From Sialis fuliginosa (taxonomy: Eukaryota; Arthropoda; Insecta; Megaloptera; Sialidae), in the NCBI GenBank assembly GCA_961205875.1, contig OY540816.1, positions 4,784,701 to 4,848,700 of the forward strand: a stretch of 64,000 nt of DNA, written 5' to 3'. Below are positions 23,925-35,348 of the stretch, piece after piece. Every line of letters begins with the position of its first letter. Positions within the stretch are counted from its first letter, which is position 1. The position numbers were made by a program, and so were the translations under genes. The notes under the pieces are model-generated. The model worked only from the letters and a program-made list of their open reading frames with translations. It was not told the origin of the DNA and did no database searches.

Positions 23925-24555
23925 AAAATATTTACCTTGGGAACCACGGGACTTTCTTATACGTAATCCTAACAGTGAATAGTATACGTGATTCTTATTT
24001 TATTAAAACATTTCTGACAAACTAACAAGATAGAATAAAATGAATAATATAGGTAATATTATTCTCTCCATTATATTATTATAACAATTGATTTTTTTAA
24101 CATAATAACTGAAAACGGATGTTTACTCCTGTAAATTTTTGAATTATTTTTTAAATAAGAAAAAATGTTTTAGATAAAAAATGTCGAGTATGTTATTATC
24201 TATAATTTATTCCCCGTACATTTTTTTCCAACATTTATGATTTAGCCAGAAAGAATTTTTTTATGTAATTATTTAGATTCACCTACACTGTTTACTCTCA
24301 GTATTACATATAAGAAAATCCCATGGTACCTACGGCAAACACACACACTGTTCAATCTCTGTAATACGTATAAGAAAGTCCCGTAACACTCATGGCAGAT
24401 ATTTCTCCTCTGTTATGAACCATTTGAAGTATAATAAAAAATAGTCAGAATGGATTCAGGGAAGGTTAAAATGGATAATTCCATAAAAATCCGGATTTCG
24501 AAAAAAATCGGCTTCACTATAATTACTTATACCATGTATATGAAATATACTCAAT
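23925..24555 (-). mobile_element. Family F repeat, copy 2
   Basis: Reverse copy of the 10024-10789 family, from CTTGGGAACCACGGGACTTT to TACTTATACCATGTATATGA. The ATAAGAAAGTCCCGT block is repeated inside near 24310 and 24370. Confidence 0.7.
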
Positions 24556-24689
24556 AAAGTAAAAAATACTCAATAAAGTGCTTACATTGAGTTATCAAAT
24601 TATTAAAATCACTGGCAATATTTTCTTAAATAGCTAAAATTTAGGAATGGTTTAGAGTTTAAAGAATCAGACAATTTTATTTTTATATA

Positions 24690-25577
24690 CAGGATGGAGC
24701 ATTTAAAGTGTTACAATTGATTATCTCAGAACCATCGCATATTTGAAAAAAATGTTTCAACCAAAAAATGTTTGGTTGTGAGGGGGTAATCGAATAGCAA
24801 TATTTATTTGATATTTTAACGTGGCCTTCAAGAATATTTGAAGGTCAACATCATTTTTTTAAATAGGAACCTATAGTTTTTATTTAGTAATCTTATTTTA
24901 CGTGAAAAAATACGAATCTTTCATTGAAAACTTTTTTTTGAACAACCCAAGCTTTCCAAGGTATCTAACAAAATAATTCGAGATTTTGAATTTTCAAGAA
25001 TTTTTGACTCAGAAACCATAAACTTTAGAAAAAAAGTACAAGATACAAAAAATGTTTTTTTTGGTCTAATGAAACTTGGAGAATTATTCTAGATTTTTTT
25101 TAACATTTCGTACTTTTTTTTTGTTTTTGCTAAAATAAAATAAATAGAAAACGTTTTTAAAAGTTTTAAAATTTTTTTAAATAATTCTCCACGCTTTATT
25201 AGACCAAAATAAATATTTTGTGTATCCTGTACTTTTATTCTAAAGTTTGTGGTTTCTGAGTAAAAAATTCTTGAATGTTCAAAATCTCGAATTATTTTGT
25301 TAGATACCTTGGAAAGCTTTGGTTGTTCAAAAAAAAGTTTTCATTGAAAGATTAGTGTTTTTTCACGTAGAGTAAGATTACTAAATAAAAACTATAGGTT
25401 CCTATTTAAAAAAATGATGTTGACCTTCAAATATCCTTGAAGGCCACGTTAAAATAGCAAATAAATATTAGTATTCAATTACCCCTTTACAACTAAACAT
25501 TTTTTGTTGAAACATTTTTTTTAAATATGCGATGGTTCTGAGATAATCAACTGTAACACTTTAAATGCCCCACCCTG
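24690..25577. mobile_element. Long-TIR foldback element, family K copy 2
   Basis: 888 bp; near-perfect inverted arms start CAGGATGGAGCATTTAAAGT, and TA lies at both borders. The arms are the best-preserved of the family in this window. Confidence 0.88.
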
Positions 25578-25589
25578 TATTGTTCATTG

Positions 25590-25878
25590 TCAGCGACACA
25601 AGACTAAGAAAGTCACTAAATTCCCAGAGGTAAAAAATATTAAAACTTTATCATGGCCTGTATATTTTTCAGACTTAAACCCTACATAAAATCTGAGGGA
25701 ATTCATGTGTAGAATTTTCAGGGAAATGATGACCAACAAAAAAGCAATTAATCGAGAGATTAATTGCTGTATGGCACAGGGATGAGGCGATAAAAGAAAA
25801 TTGTTTAAAGAACACAGAGAGCATACCCAGGAGGATTGAGGTTGTCATAGCTGCCAAGGGACAGATGATAAAATATTG
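25590..25878 (+). pseudogene. Tc1-like transposase C-terminal relic
   Basis: The plus strand reads HKTKKVTKFPEVKNIKTLSW then SDLNPT-stop-NL, which matches the WPAxSPDLNPIENLW block of Tc1/mariner DD34E transposases. The catalytic Glu codon has become a stop. After a frameshift the end reads SIPRRIEVVIAAKGQMIKY and a stop, the usual Tc1 C-terminus. Only the last third of the gene remains; no TIRs were located. It lies between a family K element and a piggyBac-like element. Confidence 0.8.
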
Positions 25879-25959
25879 ACATTTAACCATAGAATATTAT
25901 TATTTCATTTATTTTTACATTAACAAAATGTTATTTACTTTTAAATACTTGTTAATTAA

Positions 25960-27425
25960 GGATGTATGGCACGTATAGTCTGAGTCAAAAATAATGTAAA
26001 TTTAGATGCAATGAACGATCAAAATTAAATTATCAATTATTCACTTTAAATGCTTATAAGAATGTCAAATTGGTTTATATACTACATAAACTATAAAAAT
26101 ACTTTTGTTTAAAACCTTATTTCCCATTATTGACTATTATTTTAGAATTTTAGCAAAAAAATTGATATTTGTGTTGATAATAAGAAAAAATTTTATTCTG
26201 AATTCATCTGTCAGATATAAAAACAAAAGAAGTATTTTATTGTTATAAATGACATAAATTACAATATTTTTAAATAACACTATTTAGAACATATGTGGAA
26301 CATACAAATGTAATGAAAATAATAATATTAGTACTTCATATGCTTACATATATGAACAAATATGTAATAAAAACAAATCATTACATTTTATTTCAGTACG
26401 ACACACAGTACTCACAATTTAGTTCTGTATGTGTTTAATTTTTTATGAAACTTGTTGCTAAATATGAAAGTGACGTGTTGTGAAAATTTCAGATTTTTCT
26501 CGATGCTTGAACCATTTGTTTTATTGGATTTTAACCTTCAATACACCATTCTGTCATAAGAGCCCTTGTTAATTTAAAAAAATAATAACTTTCAAACTAT
26601 GTTGTAAAATTTTTTGAAATTTTGTGTTGGTACTTAAGATATTTCTCGGAAAAATTAAAAGATTCAAGAGTAAGCTCAAATTTTGTAAAAAAACTAAAAA
26701 AAGGTTATTAGAAGCTCCATTCAAAATCTTAAAATGATTGACCACCTGTGAGCGAAGATGTCAAAATAAAATAAAGAATTTAACATTACGATATTTTAAG
26801 CGGATTTTCAATGAAAAAATAAATAATTTTATGCGAAGGAAGATCAAGAAATTTATGAAATTTTGAGAAAAATTAAATTAATATAATTGGAGTTAATATA
26901 AATAATCTCAAGTATTTTTACAACCCCGTTTTTATGTTATAAGTAAAATAAAAACTTATATTCTGATAAAAAATATCACGGTACAAGCTATGACAACGTC
27001 GCGAAATATTGATAATTGTCGCGGTATTTAAAAATCGTACGTGCTGAAGATATTAATATATAATAATTTCAAGGAATAATAAAAATAATAAAAACTATTT
27101 CTTAATTATAAACTTATATTAAATAACAAATTCAGCTGCAAATAATAGTACACGTTATCAAATCAAAACATTAAATAATATGTAGCTCAGCTGTCATCGA
27201 GAATACAAAAGTCGCGCATGCGCAATAGAAAATACATGCTCAACGTTGCCAAATTTTATTTTAATTTATACCATGGCTATCTTGATTTTATACTACACTT
27301 TTTTTTCCTTTTCTAACATATAGCGTACCTTGTTTCTCCCCGAGAAATACCTTAAGATTTATAAAGGACTAACTTCTTCAAATTTCAACTATTTCTCGTT
27401 GAAATTAGATACTTGCCATACATCC
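25960..27425. mobile_element. piggyBac-like TTAA element, long copy (family O)
   Basis: TTAA flanks GGATGTATGGCACGTA and its near-complement TACTTGCCATACATCC at both ends (25956-25959, 27426-27429). It shares over 600 bp with 58568-59346 and carries about 690 bp more on its right. No transposase recognised, so piggyBac assignment rests on the TTAA site. Confidence 0.75.
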
Positions 27426-27429
27426 TTAA

Positions 27430-28009
27430 CCTCTATTTAATTGTTAAAATAAATACGTAGTTTGTATTTTGTCTAGGTTATTATATTTATTTATTACAAA
27501 AATTGTAAAATATCAAATATAATTATTATAATATGATCACTCATATTGGGGTTGCTACGTACGTGTTCAAAAAATTAATAAAAGACGTAAAAAATAGTAA
27601 CATCTAAATCCGTAGAGGAGAGAGAATGAATACTTTACATGTTTCTCTAAAATTTAAAGGATGATTCAGGACTGGCGTGCCAAACTTGAACAGTAAATTG
27701 AGAAAAATATTTTTAACAAAAATCTTTATCTGAACATGTGTCCGGAAATTTTTCGTGAGGGATTTACAGGCCTTTCAAAGATTTTTCCCAAAATAAGCTT
27801 TTATTTAATATCTAGGGTACCCATTGTGCTACAGTTATAAAATTTATAACCGGTTTAGTATTAATAAGTTTATCGATTTTCAGCATCAACCAATCATAAT
27901 TTAGAGCTCACAGAACTTGAATAGGCAGAGCTGGCCTTAGCAAGACTGGCGCCCTGGGCGAGATTTATTTCGCCCTTCCCCCCAAATGTTCAAAAATCAC
28001 CGAAAATGT
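27430..28009. repeat. Repeat fragments
   Basis: About 27665-27870 resembles the upstream part of family P (compare 30400-30590). About 27931-27980 has CTGGCGCCCTGGGCGAGATT, resembling the right end of the hAT at 56311-57548. Confidence 0.5.
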
Positions 28010-28227
28010 CATTTTTTTACGATTTAATAATAATAAGTGCAAACGAAGCAGAAGGAACCTAAAAAGTGTCGCAAATAGTTTAAAAATAGTTGGAAAGGTA
28101 GTTGCAAATAATTGATTTCAAATTGTGTTCAATCAAACCAGTTTTTTGAAAACGGTGGATATATGTAATAATAATTACAATAAATGCATTTTTCGCAATA
28201 GTTGAAAAACTATTTTTCCAATCTCTA
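28010..28227. mobile_element. hAT MITE family E, truncated
   Basis: Right half only, ending CTATTTTTCCAATCTCTA. Confidence 0.8.
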
Positions 28228-28354
28228 CTACATTGTAAATAGATTAATAATAAAAAATCAAAATATATTTTCAAAAGGGAAATTATATGCAAACATAGTA
28301 AAGATAGAAATAAAAAAAAGAAAGTATGTTATCCGAAAACGATACAATAATGAC

Positions 28355-29012
28355 TAGAGATTGGAAAGTAGTTTTTCAACTATTGCGAAAAATGCAACTA
28401 TTGTAATTTTTATTACATATCTCCATCGATTTCAGAAAACTGGTTTGATTGAACCCAATTTGAAATCAACTATTTGTAACTATTTTACCTTTCCAACTAT
28501 TTTAAAACTATTTTTTTATCCAACGTTAAAAATTTTGTATTGAAAAAAAGTCATAAAGACAAAGTTTGAAATAATTCTAATTATTAATATTGATTTAAAA
28601 AAAAATAAATAAAAATATTATACATATTTATAGATAATAAACATAATATATATTTATTGTGATTTTTTAATAAATTTGAGTTTATTCATACAATTCTTTG
28701 TAGATTTTTTTAGTTTTAAATATTTTTATAAATACATTATACAGCTATTTTTTAATAGATATTTATATTGTGTTTTTACATATTTCTTTGATGAATTTTT
28801 TTTAGCTTCTAAAATCTATCTAGAATCGACCATAACATGTTTTCTCCGAAAATTTCGGATTTGACACTTTTTACTAATACGTTGATTTCACTCATTTATT
28901 GATTAAATCGAAAAAAAAATTATTATTGTAAAAAAATTTGCAACTATTTCACATCTATTTTGATTAAAAAAAACTATTTCATTTAAAATAACAACTATTT
29001 TTCCAATCTCTA
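28355..29012. mobile_element. hAT MITE, family E (long type)
   Basis: 658 bp with ends TAGAGATTGGAAAG and TTTCCAATCTCTA-type complement. Perfect TSDs ATAATGAC lie at 28347-28354 and 29013-29020. Confidence 0.93.
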
Positions 29013-29020
29013 ATAATGAC

Positions 29021-29440
29021 TAATAAAATTCAAAAAGTATACAAAATATGTTTAACGTATAAAATATGACGATGGGGACACTAATATTTGTTTGTACATT
29101 TTAATAAACAAACTGAACAAAAAGTCAGTGCTTGTAAACAGGGAGTTTATGTTTAAATTACAGATGTTTGTAACGTCCCCACTATTAAAATTAATTTATG
29201 GCAATAAAAGTAAAAGCGGTCCAACACAACATACACAGATGATTATGTGATTATGACGGTGGAGTTGTGTTAAAATGAAATATAAACTGCGCGTTTCACG
29301 TAGGGTGCGTTGCGACCGTATATTTAAAATTTAAATTTAATTTATTTTTATTTGCTTATTATTTCTTTCCCTTTTTTTGAACGATACATTTTCAATTTTA
29401 GATTATTTAATTTGGTTTTGTAATTTTACAGAAGTATGTG
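29021..29440. other. Non-coding stretch
   Basis: A slightly GC-richer patch lies at 29215-29325; no exon recognised. Confidence 0.4.
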
Positions 29441-29444
29441 TTTC

Positions 29445-29850
29445 ATGGGATATTGAAGTTTTAGTTATTAAATAGGTACTACTATGATTGGTAGGTATAT
29501 AAAAAACATCTGTCAAGTAAATGCACAGTGCTTCCTCGTGCTGTATTTACCAAAGGTAGTTAATGGGATATTGAAGTTTTAGTTATTAAATAGGTACTAC
29601 TATGATTGGTATATACAAAACATCTGTCAAGTAAATGCACAGTGCTTCCTCGTGCTAAATTCACCAAAGGTAGTTAATGGGATATTGAAGTTTTAGTTAT
29701 TAAATAGGTACTACTATGATTGGTATATGCAAAACATCTGTCAAGCAAATGCACAGTGCTTCCTCGTGCTAAATTCACCAAAGGTAGTTAATGGGATATT
29801 GAAGTTTTAGTTATTAAATAGGTACTACTATGATTAGTATATAAAATTGA
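29445..29850 (+). repeat. Tandem array, about 3.5 units of 114-118 bp
   Basis: ATGGGATATTGAAGTTTTAG starts units at 29445, 29563, 29677 and 29791. Each full unit also holds the first ~60 bp of family A (CATCTGTCAAGTAAATGCAC to CCAAAGGTAGTTAA). Confidence 0.92.
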
Positions 29851-30394
29851 CTATTTAATGATGATTATAAAGTACAGACTAATTTACTTTTAAATTAGAT
29901 TCGCATTTTTAATTGGTAAAATTATTTTAACTGTTAAATAATAATATTTTTGTATTTTTTGTAATAAACAGTTAGGTGTTTCGGTGAAACGGATTTTAAA
30001 AGTAACATATTAATAGGGGTGTAACAACGATTTTATTCCGGTTCCGGTTCCGGTCGGAACTAGTAAATTCCGGCCGGATTTTCCGAAATTTTTAAATTTT
30101 ATTACTGCTTTCTACTAAGAAATTCATAAATAATATACGTTATATTTGTTTAAAAAATCAAACATAAATATAATAATTATGATATAACAACATTTTATTA
30201 GCAAAAATTTTAATGGAAAAAATCATTTCATAACACAAATGCCGTTTTTTTAACATTTTGTGCAACAATAGTATGTAATTATAACATTTATTGACCTTAA
30301 AAAAATATGTTATTTTTTTTATAATGATATATTAACAAAATTGTTAATATATTAAGGACATTGAACTGTTAAATTATACAGGATCATAATAGGT
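29851..30394. other. Non-coding stretch
   Basis: A TTCCGGTTCCGGTTCCGG patch lies at 30036-30075, like the subterminal zone of hAT-like family I. Otherwise nothing recognised. Confidence 0.45.
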
Positions 30395-30960
30395 CAACAA
30401 GTTTGAGCAATTGATCGAGAAAAATATTTCAAGAAAAAAAGTTCGTAACCATGTGCCCAGAAATTCTTCGCGAGAGAGCTACAGACTCTCAAATACATAT
30501 TTTGTCTAAAATTAGTTTTTATTTAATATTTTGAGAACCCATTGTGAAACAGTTGTGAAATTTTATAATCGGTTTGGTATTAAACACGTATTAATACTAA
30601 ACCGATTATAAAAAGAACGAGTGAAAATTTTTAAATCGTAGAACTATTTTTCTTTAAAAAATGATCACAAAGCTTTTTGTATTTTTGTTAATAAAACAAC
30701 TCATAACAAAGATACAACGCATTTTATTCATTAATTATTGAATAAAAATCACAATTGCCATGGAAAACTAAAATATTTTTGTTAGCAGCCAAAACTACAA
30801 CAATCACTCGAATGCAATATTAAAAAGTCAAGTAAGTAAGCTTTGGAAAAAAGAATACTTGATGTTTAAAATTTGTATATTTATTAAAATTCGTTGCTTA
30901 TTTTGTTAATGTATAACAGCAATGCTGGCTTTAGAGTGGGAGACTGGGCGACTGTTCTGG
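30395..30960 (+). mobile_element. Family P repeat, copy 2
   Basis: Longest continuous copy, including the upstream block ending at TTTGGTATTAA and the downstream GCAATGCTGGCTTTAG end. Class unknown. Confidence 0.65.
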
Positions 30961-31389
30961 GTTCCAGTTCAGAAGGGGCGGCAGATGGCCACATGGAGAA
31001 AAACTGATTTTTTAGGAAAAAAATTAAGAACAAAAAAAACTAGATATTTTCTATAATGTTGTAACCTTTATTTTGAATAAAACTGCATTCATAACTCTTA
31101 TAATCTCTTGGATTTTTCCCATTACAGAATATTGTCTATCTTCCCAGTCTTCTTCATTTAACCCTTTCTCTGCCATTATATTCTGAACTGATCTTTTCCA
31201 TTTGACCGTTGGTCAACCTCTTTTTTTCTAATTTTCGTGTAATTGATGTTTCCCCTTCCATTTCTCTCCATAACTGTTCCATTCTAATTCTAATTACAGT
31301 TTTTATTTTATCTCTTATTTAATTCGTCATAGGCCATGCATGCAAATTAATAACTAAAAAATAATATTTTCGTTAGTATCCACTTATTA
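30961..31389. other. Non-coding stretch, unidentified
   Basis: Pyrimidine-rich from 31100 to 31330. On the minus strand a broken frame reads MEQLWREMEGE and similar charged residues; I could not match it to a family. Confidence 0.35.
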
Positions 31390-31392
31390 ACC

Positions 31393-31771
31393 CACTTGTT
31401 ACTACCGGGCGTTCGAACGCCCAAAAATGCTTTAAATTTATTTGAAATTTTGAATTAGTTTTGATTGTTATAAGATGGATTATTATATAACAATTGACAC
31501 AGTATCTACCAAAAAGAGTTTGTGAGCATATTTGGTTACCATACCACAAAAAAATAACTTTGAGGTGCATTTCGGGTTCAATGTTTATTTCTGTGATTAA
31601 TTTTCATAATGTCTGCAAAAAGATCATATCTAGACTCGTACTATTTGCTTAATTTAATTGTTATTTTTCCTTGAGAACATTAGATAACCAATAAAATTCA
31701 AAAATATAGTTTTTGTATATTGATATTTATCGTTCGAAAATTATCGTTAAGTTACGTGGGCGTTATAACGC
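31393..31771. mobile_element. Small TIR element with hairpin ends
   Basis: Ends CTACCGGGCGTTCGAACGCC and the complement of CTACCGGGCGTTATAACGCC are inverted to each other, and each tip is itself a GGGCGTT/AACGCCC hairpin. TTA/TAA border the tips. Confidence 0.75.
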
Positions 31772-31789
31772 CCGGTAGTAATATGCACC

Positions 31790-32052
31790 TAGGGGTCATC
31801 CATACAATTCGTCACCCAAAACTCAAGCATTTTTGACCTCTTCCTCCCTCTTTATCACGCTGCATCACATTTTTCAACCTAATAACACGCCACAATAAAA
31901 TCTATAGTCAAAAAGATAGGAGTAAAATTAATGTAGATATTTCAAACGTCGTGTCACATTTGTTTGGATCCCTTCCCCCTCCTTGTCACATATCATCATG
32001 CTAGGCAATTGCCTTCATCTTTTTGCGTACGTATTTTATGATCAACCCCCTA
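31790..32052. mobile_element. Small MITE (TAGGGGTCATCC ends)
   Basis: Left TAGGGGTCATCCATACAATT pairs imperfectly with the right end ATTTTATGATCAACCCCCTA. CTTGTCACAT-type motifs lie inside. The TSD is unclear. Confidence 0.6.
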
Positions 32053-32158
32053 TTTGCATCCAAAAACATGTTTTCTTACATACTATACTCTTACATAACT
32101 TTTTTTTATTAATTACATTTTTGTCCAACTAATTTCTTTATTCCAAATACAAAAAAAA

Positions 32159-32925
32159 TCGGGTAAGACATACCTACACGAGTATATGCCATAAGGGTTC
32201 CGAAGTACGTACTACCTGGAATGTTTGGAACCACTTACAAGTGCATTTTTAAGTTAGAAAAAAATATAAAAAAATGTCAAGTTCTACTAATTGAGATCTA
32301 TATTTTGACACCCCACTTGCCTAGATATCAAAATAAAAAATTCTATGACGCCCCTCCCTATAATTCCAAAATTTAAAATTATATTGTTGACATTAGTATT
32401 TTTTCAGATTTTTTGAGCCGGTAGTTACAGAGTTAGAGGGGGGGGGGACAAAATAAAATACTACTTTTAGCCCTCTACAGGTGCCATTTTTAAGTTAGAA
32501 AAAAAATAAAAAATATGGTCAAATTCTAGTAACTGAGATATATTTTGACATACCACGTTATACAATTTTTTGGTTTTTTGGATTTGCTTTAAAGCCCCCT
32601 ACAGGCACAAATTTTGATTTAGAAAAAAAATAGAAAAAGAGTCAAATTCCGCTTATTTAGTTATACAATTTAACTTGCCACATGCCTTGGTATAAATAAA
32701 AATATTTTTTTTACCTAGCATTAGCTCCTTATTGCCCCCCCTCCCTGAAAAATTATTTATTCAATAAATTTGTAAATATTTTACTACAGGGTGTCATTTT
32801 ACATGTTCAGTAAAAATTTCAAGTTTCTAGCTTATATAGTTTCCGAGTTATTTAGCTGTGAGTGAAAAGGACGGACGGATGGACGACAAAGTGAGATTAA
32901 TAGGGTTTCTTCGGAACCCTAAAAA
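32159..32925. mobile_element. Family G repeat, copy 2
   Basis: Same orientation and order as 3507-4312, slightly shortened, ending TCTTCGGAACCCTAAAAA. Confidence 0.78.
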
Positions 32926-32929
32926 TGAA

Positions 32930-33632
32930 TTTGTATGTGACTTATAGACTCGGGAATTACTGAACCGATTTCAATGCTTTTTTCACCAATAGTTAGATAA
33001 TTTTTCTGAGCAGTATCGTGGCTAATAATATTTTATGAAAATCTAAGATTTAACATCAAAAGATTAAAAAGGATCTTTTGCACAGCGTCTTTTGTTTCCA
33101 TGATGTCAGAGCATAAACCTGTCATTTATATAAAAACACAGTAGCCATGGAATAAAGAATTCTATATTTTACGGATTCAGTATTTTATTAATTGTTGGTT
33201 ACGTCTCTTTCAAACATTTTGTCGAATAAATATATGATTTTTGATATATGTTAATAATTAAATATTTTGAAATATATTAATTGAAAATTGAAAAATAAAG
33301 AAATATTACACTTCCAAGAAAGGTAACCTATTTATTTATTTATTTTTGATTTTCACACAAATTCTAAGACAAGTGTTTCCTGGGAGTTTGAAAATATAAT
33401 TTTACGCGATTTTTTCAATAACTACTAAATGGATTTTATTCCGATTTTCACTAATGGATAGGTTAAGTTTAGGTGTATAATTTGTGAATATTTTGTGTCA
33501 ATTTCATGAAGCCGGAAAAAACAATTCGCGATGAACCGTGCGGTGTGAGTACGTTGGGTGGGCACGTTGGGTGATTATGTTTAATTACATTAATATCCCC
33601 GGGTAACACCGAATCCAATGCGCTAGTGTATA
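32930..33632 (+). mobile_element. Helitron-like element, copy 1
   Basis: Contains ATTACTGAACCGATTTCAAT near the left end, as in common insect Helitrons. The 3' end reads GGGTAACACCGAATCC then AATGCGCTAGT, a decayed hairpin followed by CTAG. The 5' TC terminus was not located; it abuts a family G element. Confidence 0.65.
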
Positions 33633-33734
33633 ATAAATATTTGATAACTATTCACAACATTGTTAAAATATACAGTCTAAAAAATCAATATGAAATATAA
33701 AATTTTAAATTAGCAAAAAATAATAATAATAATT

Positions 33735-34050
33735 GTGGCATATTTGACATCGCATCGTTCATCCGAAGCGATCCATCTGTTTTATGAAATGCACCTCACG
33801 ACATATCAAACATACGGCTTGACAGCGGCGGGATTTTCCATGCACCAGGTAGTTGTACACAGACACACAGACACACACCTGGTTGGTTCTCCCACCGGCC
33901 CACTCCATGACCCCAGACCATACTCCGGGCTATCCGGACAGGCTTACATCTGGAAATAGTCTATCGATCGTATTCAATCAATACAGTAAGAACTGTTTGC
34001 CATAGTCTGACCACCTCCGATGGACTCTCTGTTCTGTGCATACGTTTCAA
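33735..34050. other. GC-richer unassigned block
   Basis: Less AT-rich than its neighbours, with an open plus-strand frame of 74 codons (33735-33959) and an ACAGACACACAGACACAC tract. No family resemblance was recognised in either strand, so it may be an unknown exon, a regulatory region or repeat. Confidence 0.35.
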
Positions 34051-34060
34051 ATTAAATTAA

Positions 34061-34540
34061 CCAGCGCATCATGTTATTTTGCTTAATATTGTAAATACAT
34101 TTAAGTATGGTACAACTTTCAACAGTTGATTAATTAATACTGGCACCAGATATGTTACTAAAAAAACAAGTTTTGGGTTGGGGTGAGACCCTTTAGGTCC
34201 ACACAATCAATAAATAAACCAGCGCATCATGTTATTTTGTTTAATTAATATTGTAAATACATTTAAGTATGGCACAACTTTCAACAGTTGATTAATTAAT
34301 ACTGGCACCAGATATGTTACTAAAAAAACAAGATTTGGGTTGGGGTGAGACCCTTTAGGTCCACACAATCAATAAATAAACCAGCGCATCATGTTATTTT
34401 GCTTAATATTGTAAATACATTTAAGTATGGCACAACTTTCAACAGTTGATTAATTAATACTGGCACCAGATATGTTACTAAAAAAACAAGCTTTGGGTTC
34501 GGGTGAGACCCTTTAGGTCCACACAATCAACTTCCCAACA
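34061..34540 (+). repeat. Tandem array, three units of about 160 bp
   Basis: CCAGCGCATCATGTTATTTT starts units at 34061, 34219 and 34381. Units are nearly identical and end GACCCTTTAGGTCCACACAA. Confidence 0.93.
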
Positions 34541-34764
34541 CGGTATGATTATAAACCAAAAACCGGAAAAACCGTTTTTTTTTGGCGGAACGAAAACCGG
34601 AACAGAACTGAAATAAAAATATCGGTTTTTTCGGTTCAGTACATGTTAAAATACGCACGTTAACATGATCTTATTTCCCACTTCAATTGTCGTTCGGACT
34701 ATCATACAAGTTAAAATATTCTAAATTATGGTAGAACATTTTTTTTTAATACAAATGTAATGGT

Positions 34765-34853
34765 ATCCCACTTCTGACACCAATTTTGTAATGGTATCCC
34801 ACTTCTGATACCAATTTTGTAATGATTTTTGGTCCCAACTTCTGCTGACACCA
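34765..34853 (-). repeat. Triplicated tRNA-Leu-type primer-binding sequence
   Basis: On the minus strand TGGTGTCAGAAGTGGGAT (34765-34782) recurs as TGGTATCAGAAGTGGGAT (34796-34813), 31 bp away, and in altered form at about 34833-34853. It is complementary to the 3' end plus CCA of insect tRNA-Leu (TCCCACTTCTGACA, from memory of the Drosophila gene). Confidence 0.6.
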
Positions 34854-34857
34854 AATT

Positions 34858-35348
34858 TGTAATATTCGTTGTAATCGTGTCGTGAAATAATCCACAAGAA
34901 AACAATTTAATTGTATTATATTTATTTATTTACAAGTTGTTACAGGATGTTAAAGTCTTAATGTGTATATCTTAGTGTTTGTATCTTCATGTTCAAGTCT
35001 TCATAATAATGTGTTCATAATAATAATAATCTAGTATTTTCTAAGTTAACCTTATATATGTATATCCAATATGTATTGTACCTTGTCTTGTACATAGGAT
35101 AGATGGTTGTTCCTTTCATAAATTGTCATGGCTCTAGTAATAAAATTATGTCGACCCTAAATGTACAAGTGTGTTAAAAATAAATGGGTTTAAATATTGT
35201 ACTTGTTACAAAATAGTAATAAACAATTTAGATGTCAACCCTCGTCCTTTGAGCTATTGTGTAATGATTTAGAATAGATATATTGTAGATTTTTACACAT
35301 AGGAAAAGATATATTACGGTCATTACAGTTTCCTGCAAATACATTACA
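34858..35348 (-). repeat. Probable LTR (minus strand)
   Basis: Begins TGTAATG on the minus strand and ends ATTACA, giving short inverted termini. It is followed directly by a primer-binding-like TTTGGTGTCAG. No second LTR or polyprotein is present. Confidence 0.6.

Noticed and set aside
29445-29850. CRISPR array
   Set aside because: The units are contiguous tandem repeats without unique spacers, and the DNA is eukaryotic.
31100-31390. Reverse-transcriptase-like minus-strand remnant
   Set aside because: Charged residues in a broken frame, but no family motif could be aligned.
34061-34540. LTR pair of a retrotransposon
   Set aside because: Three adjacent units with no internal region or primer-binding site; a simple tandem array explains them.
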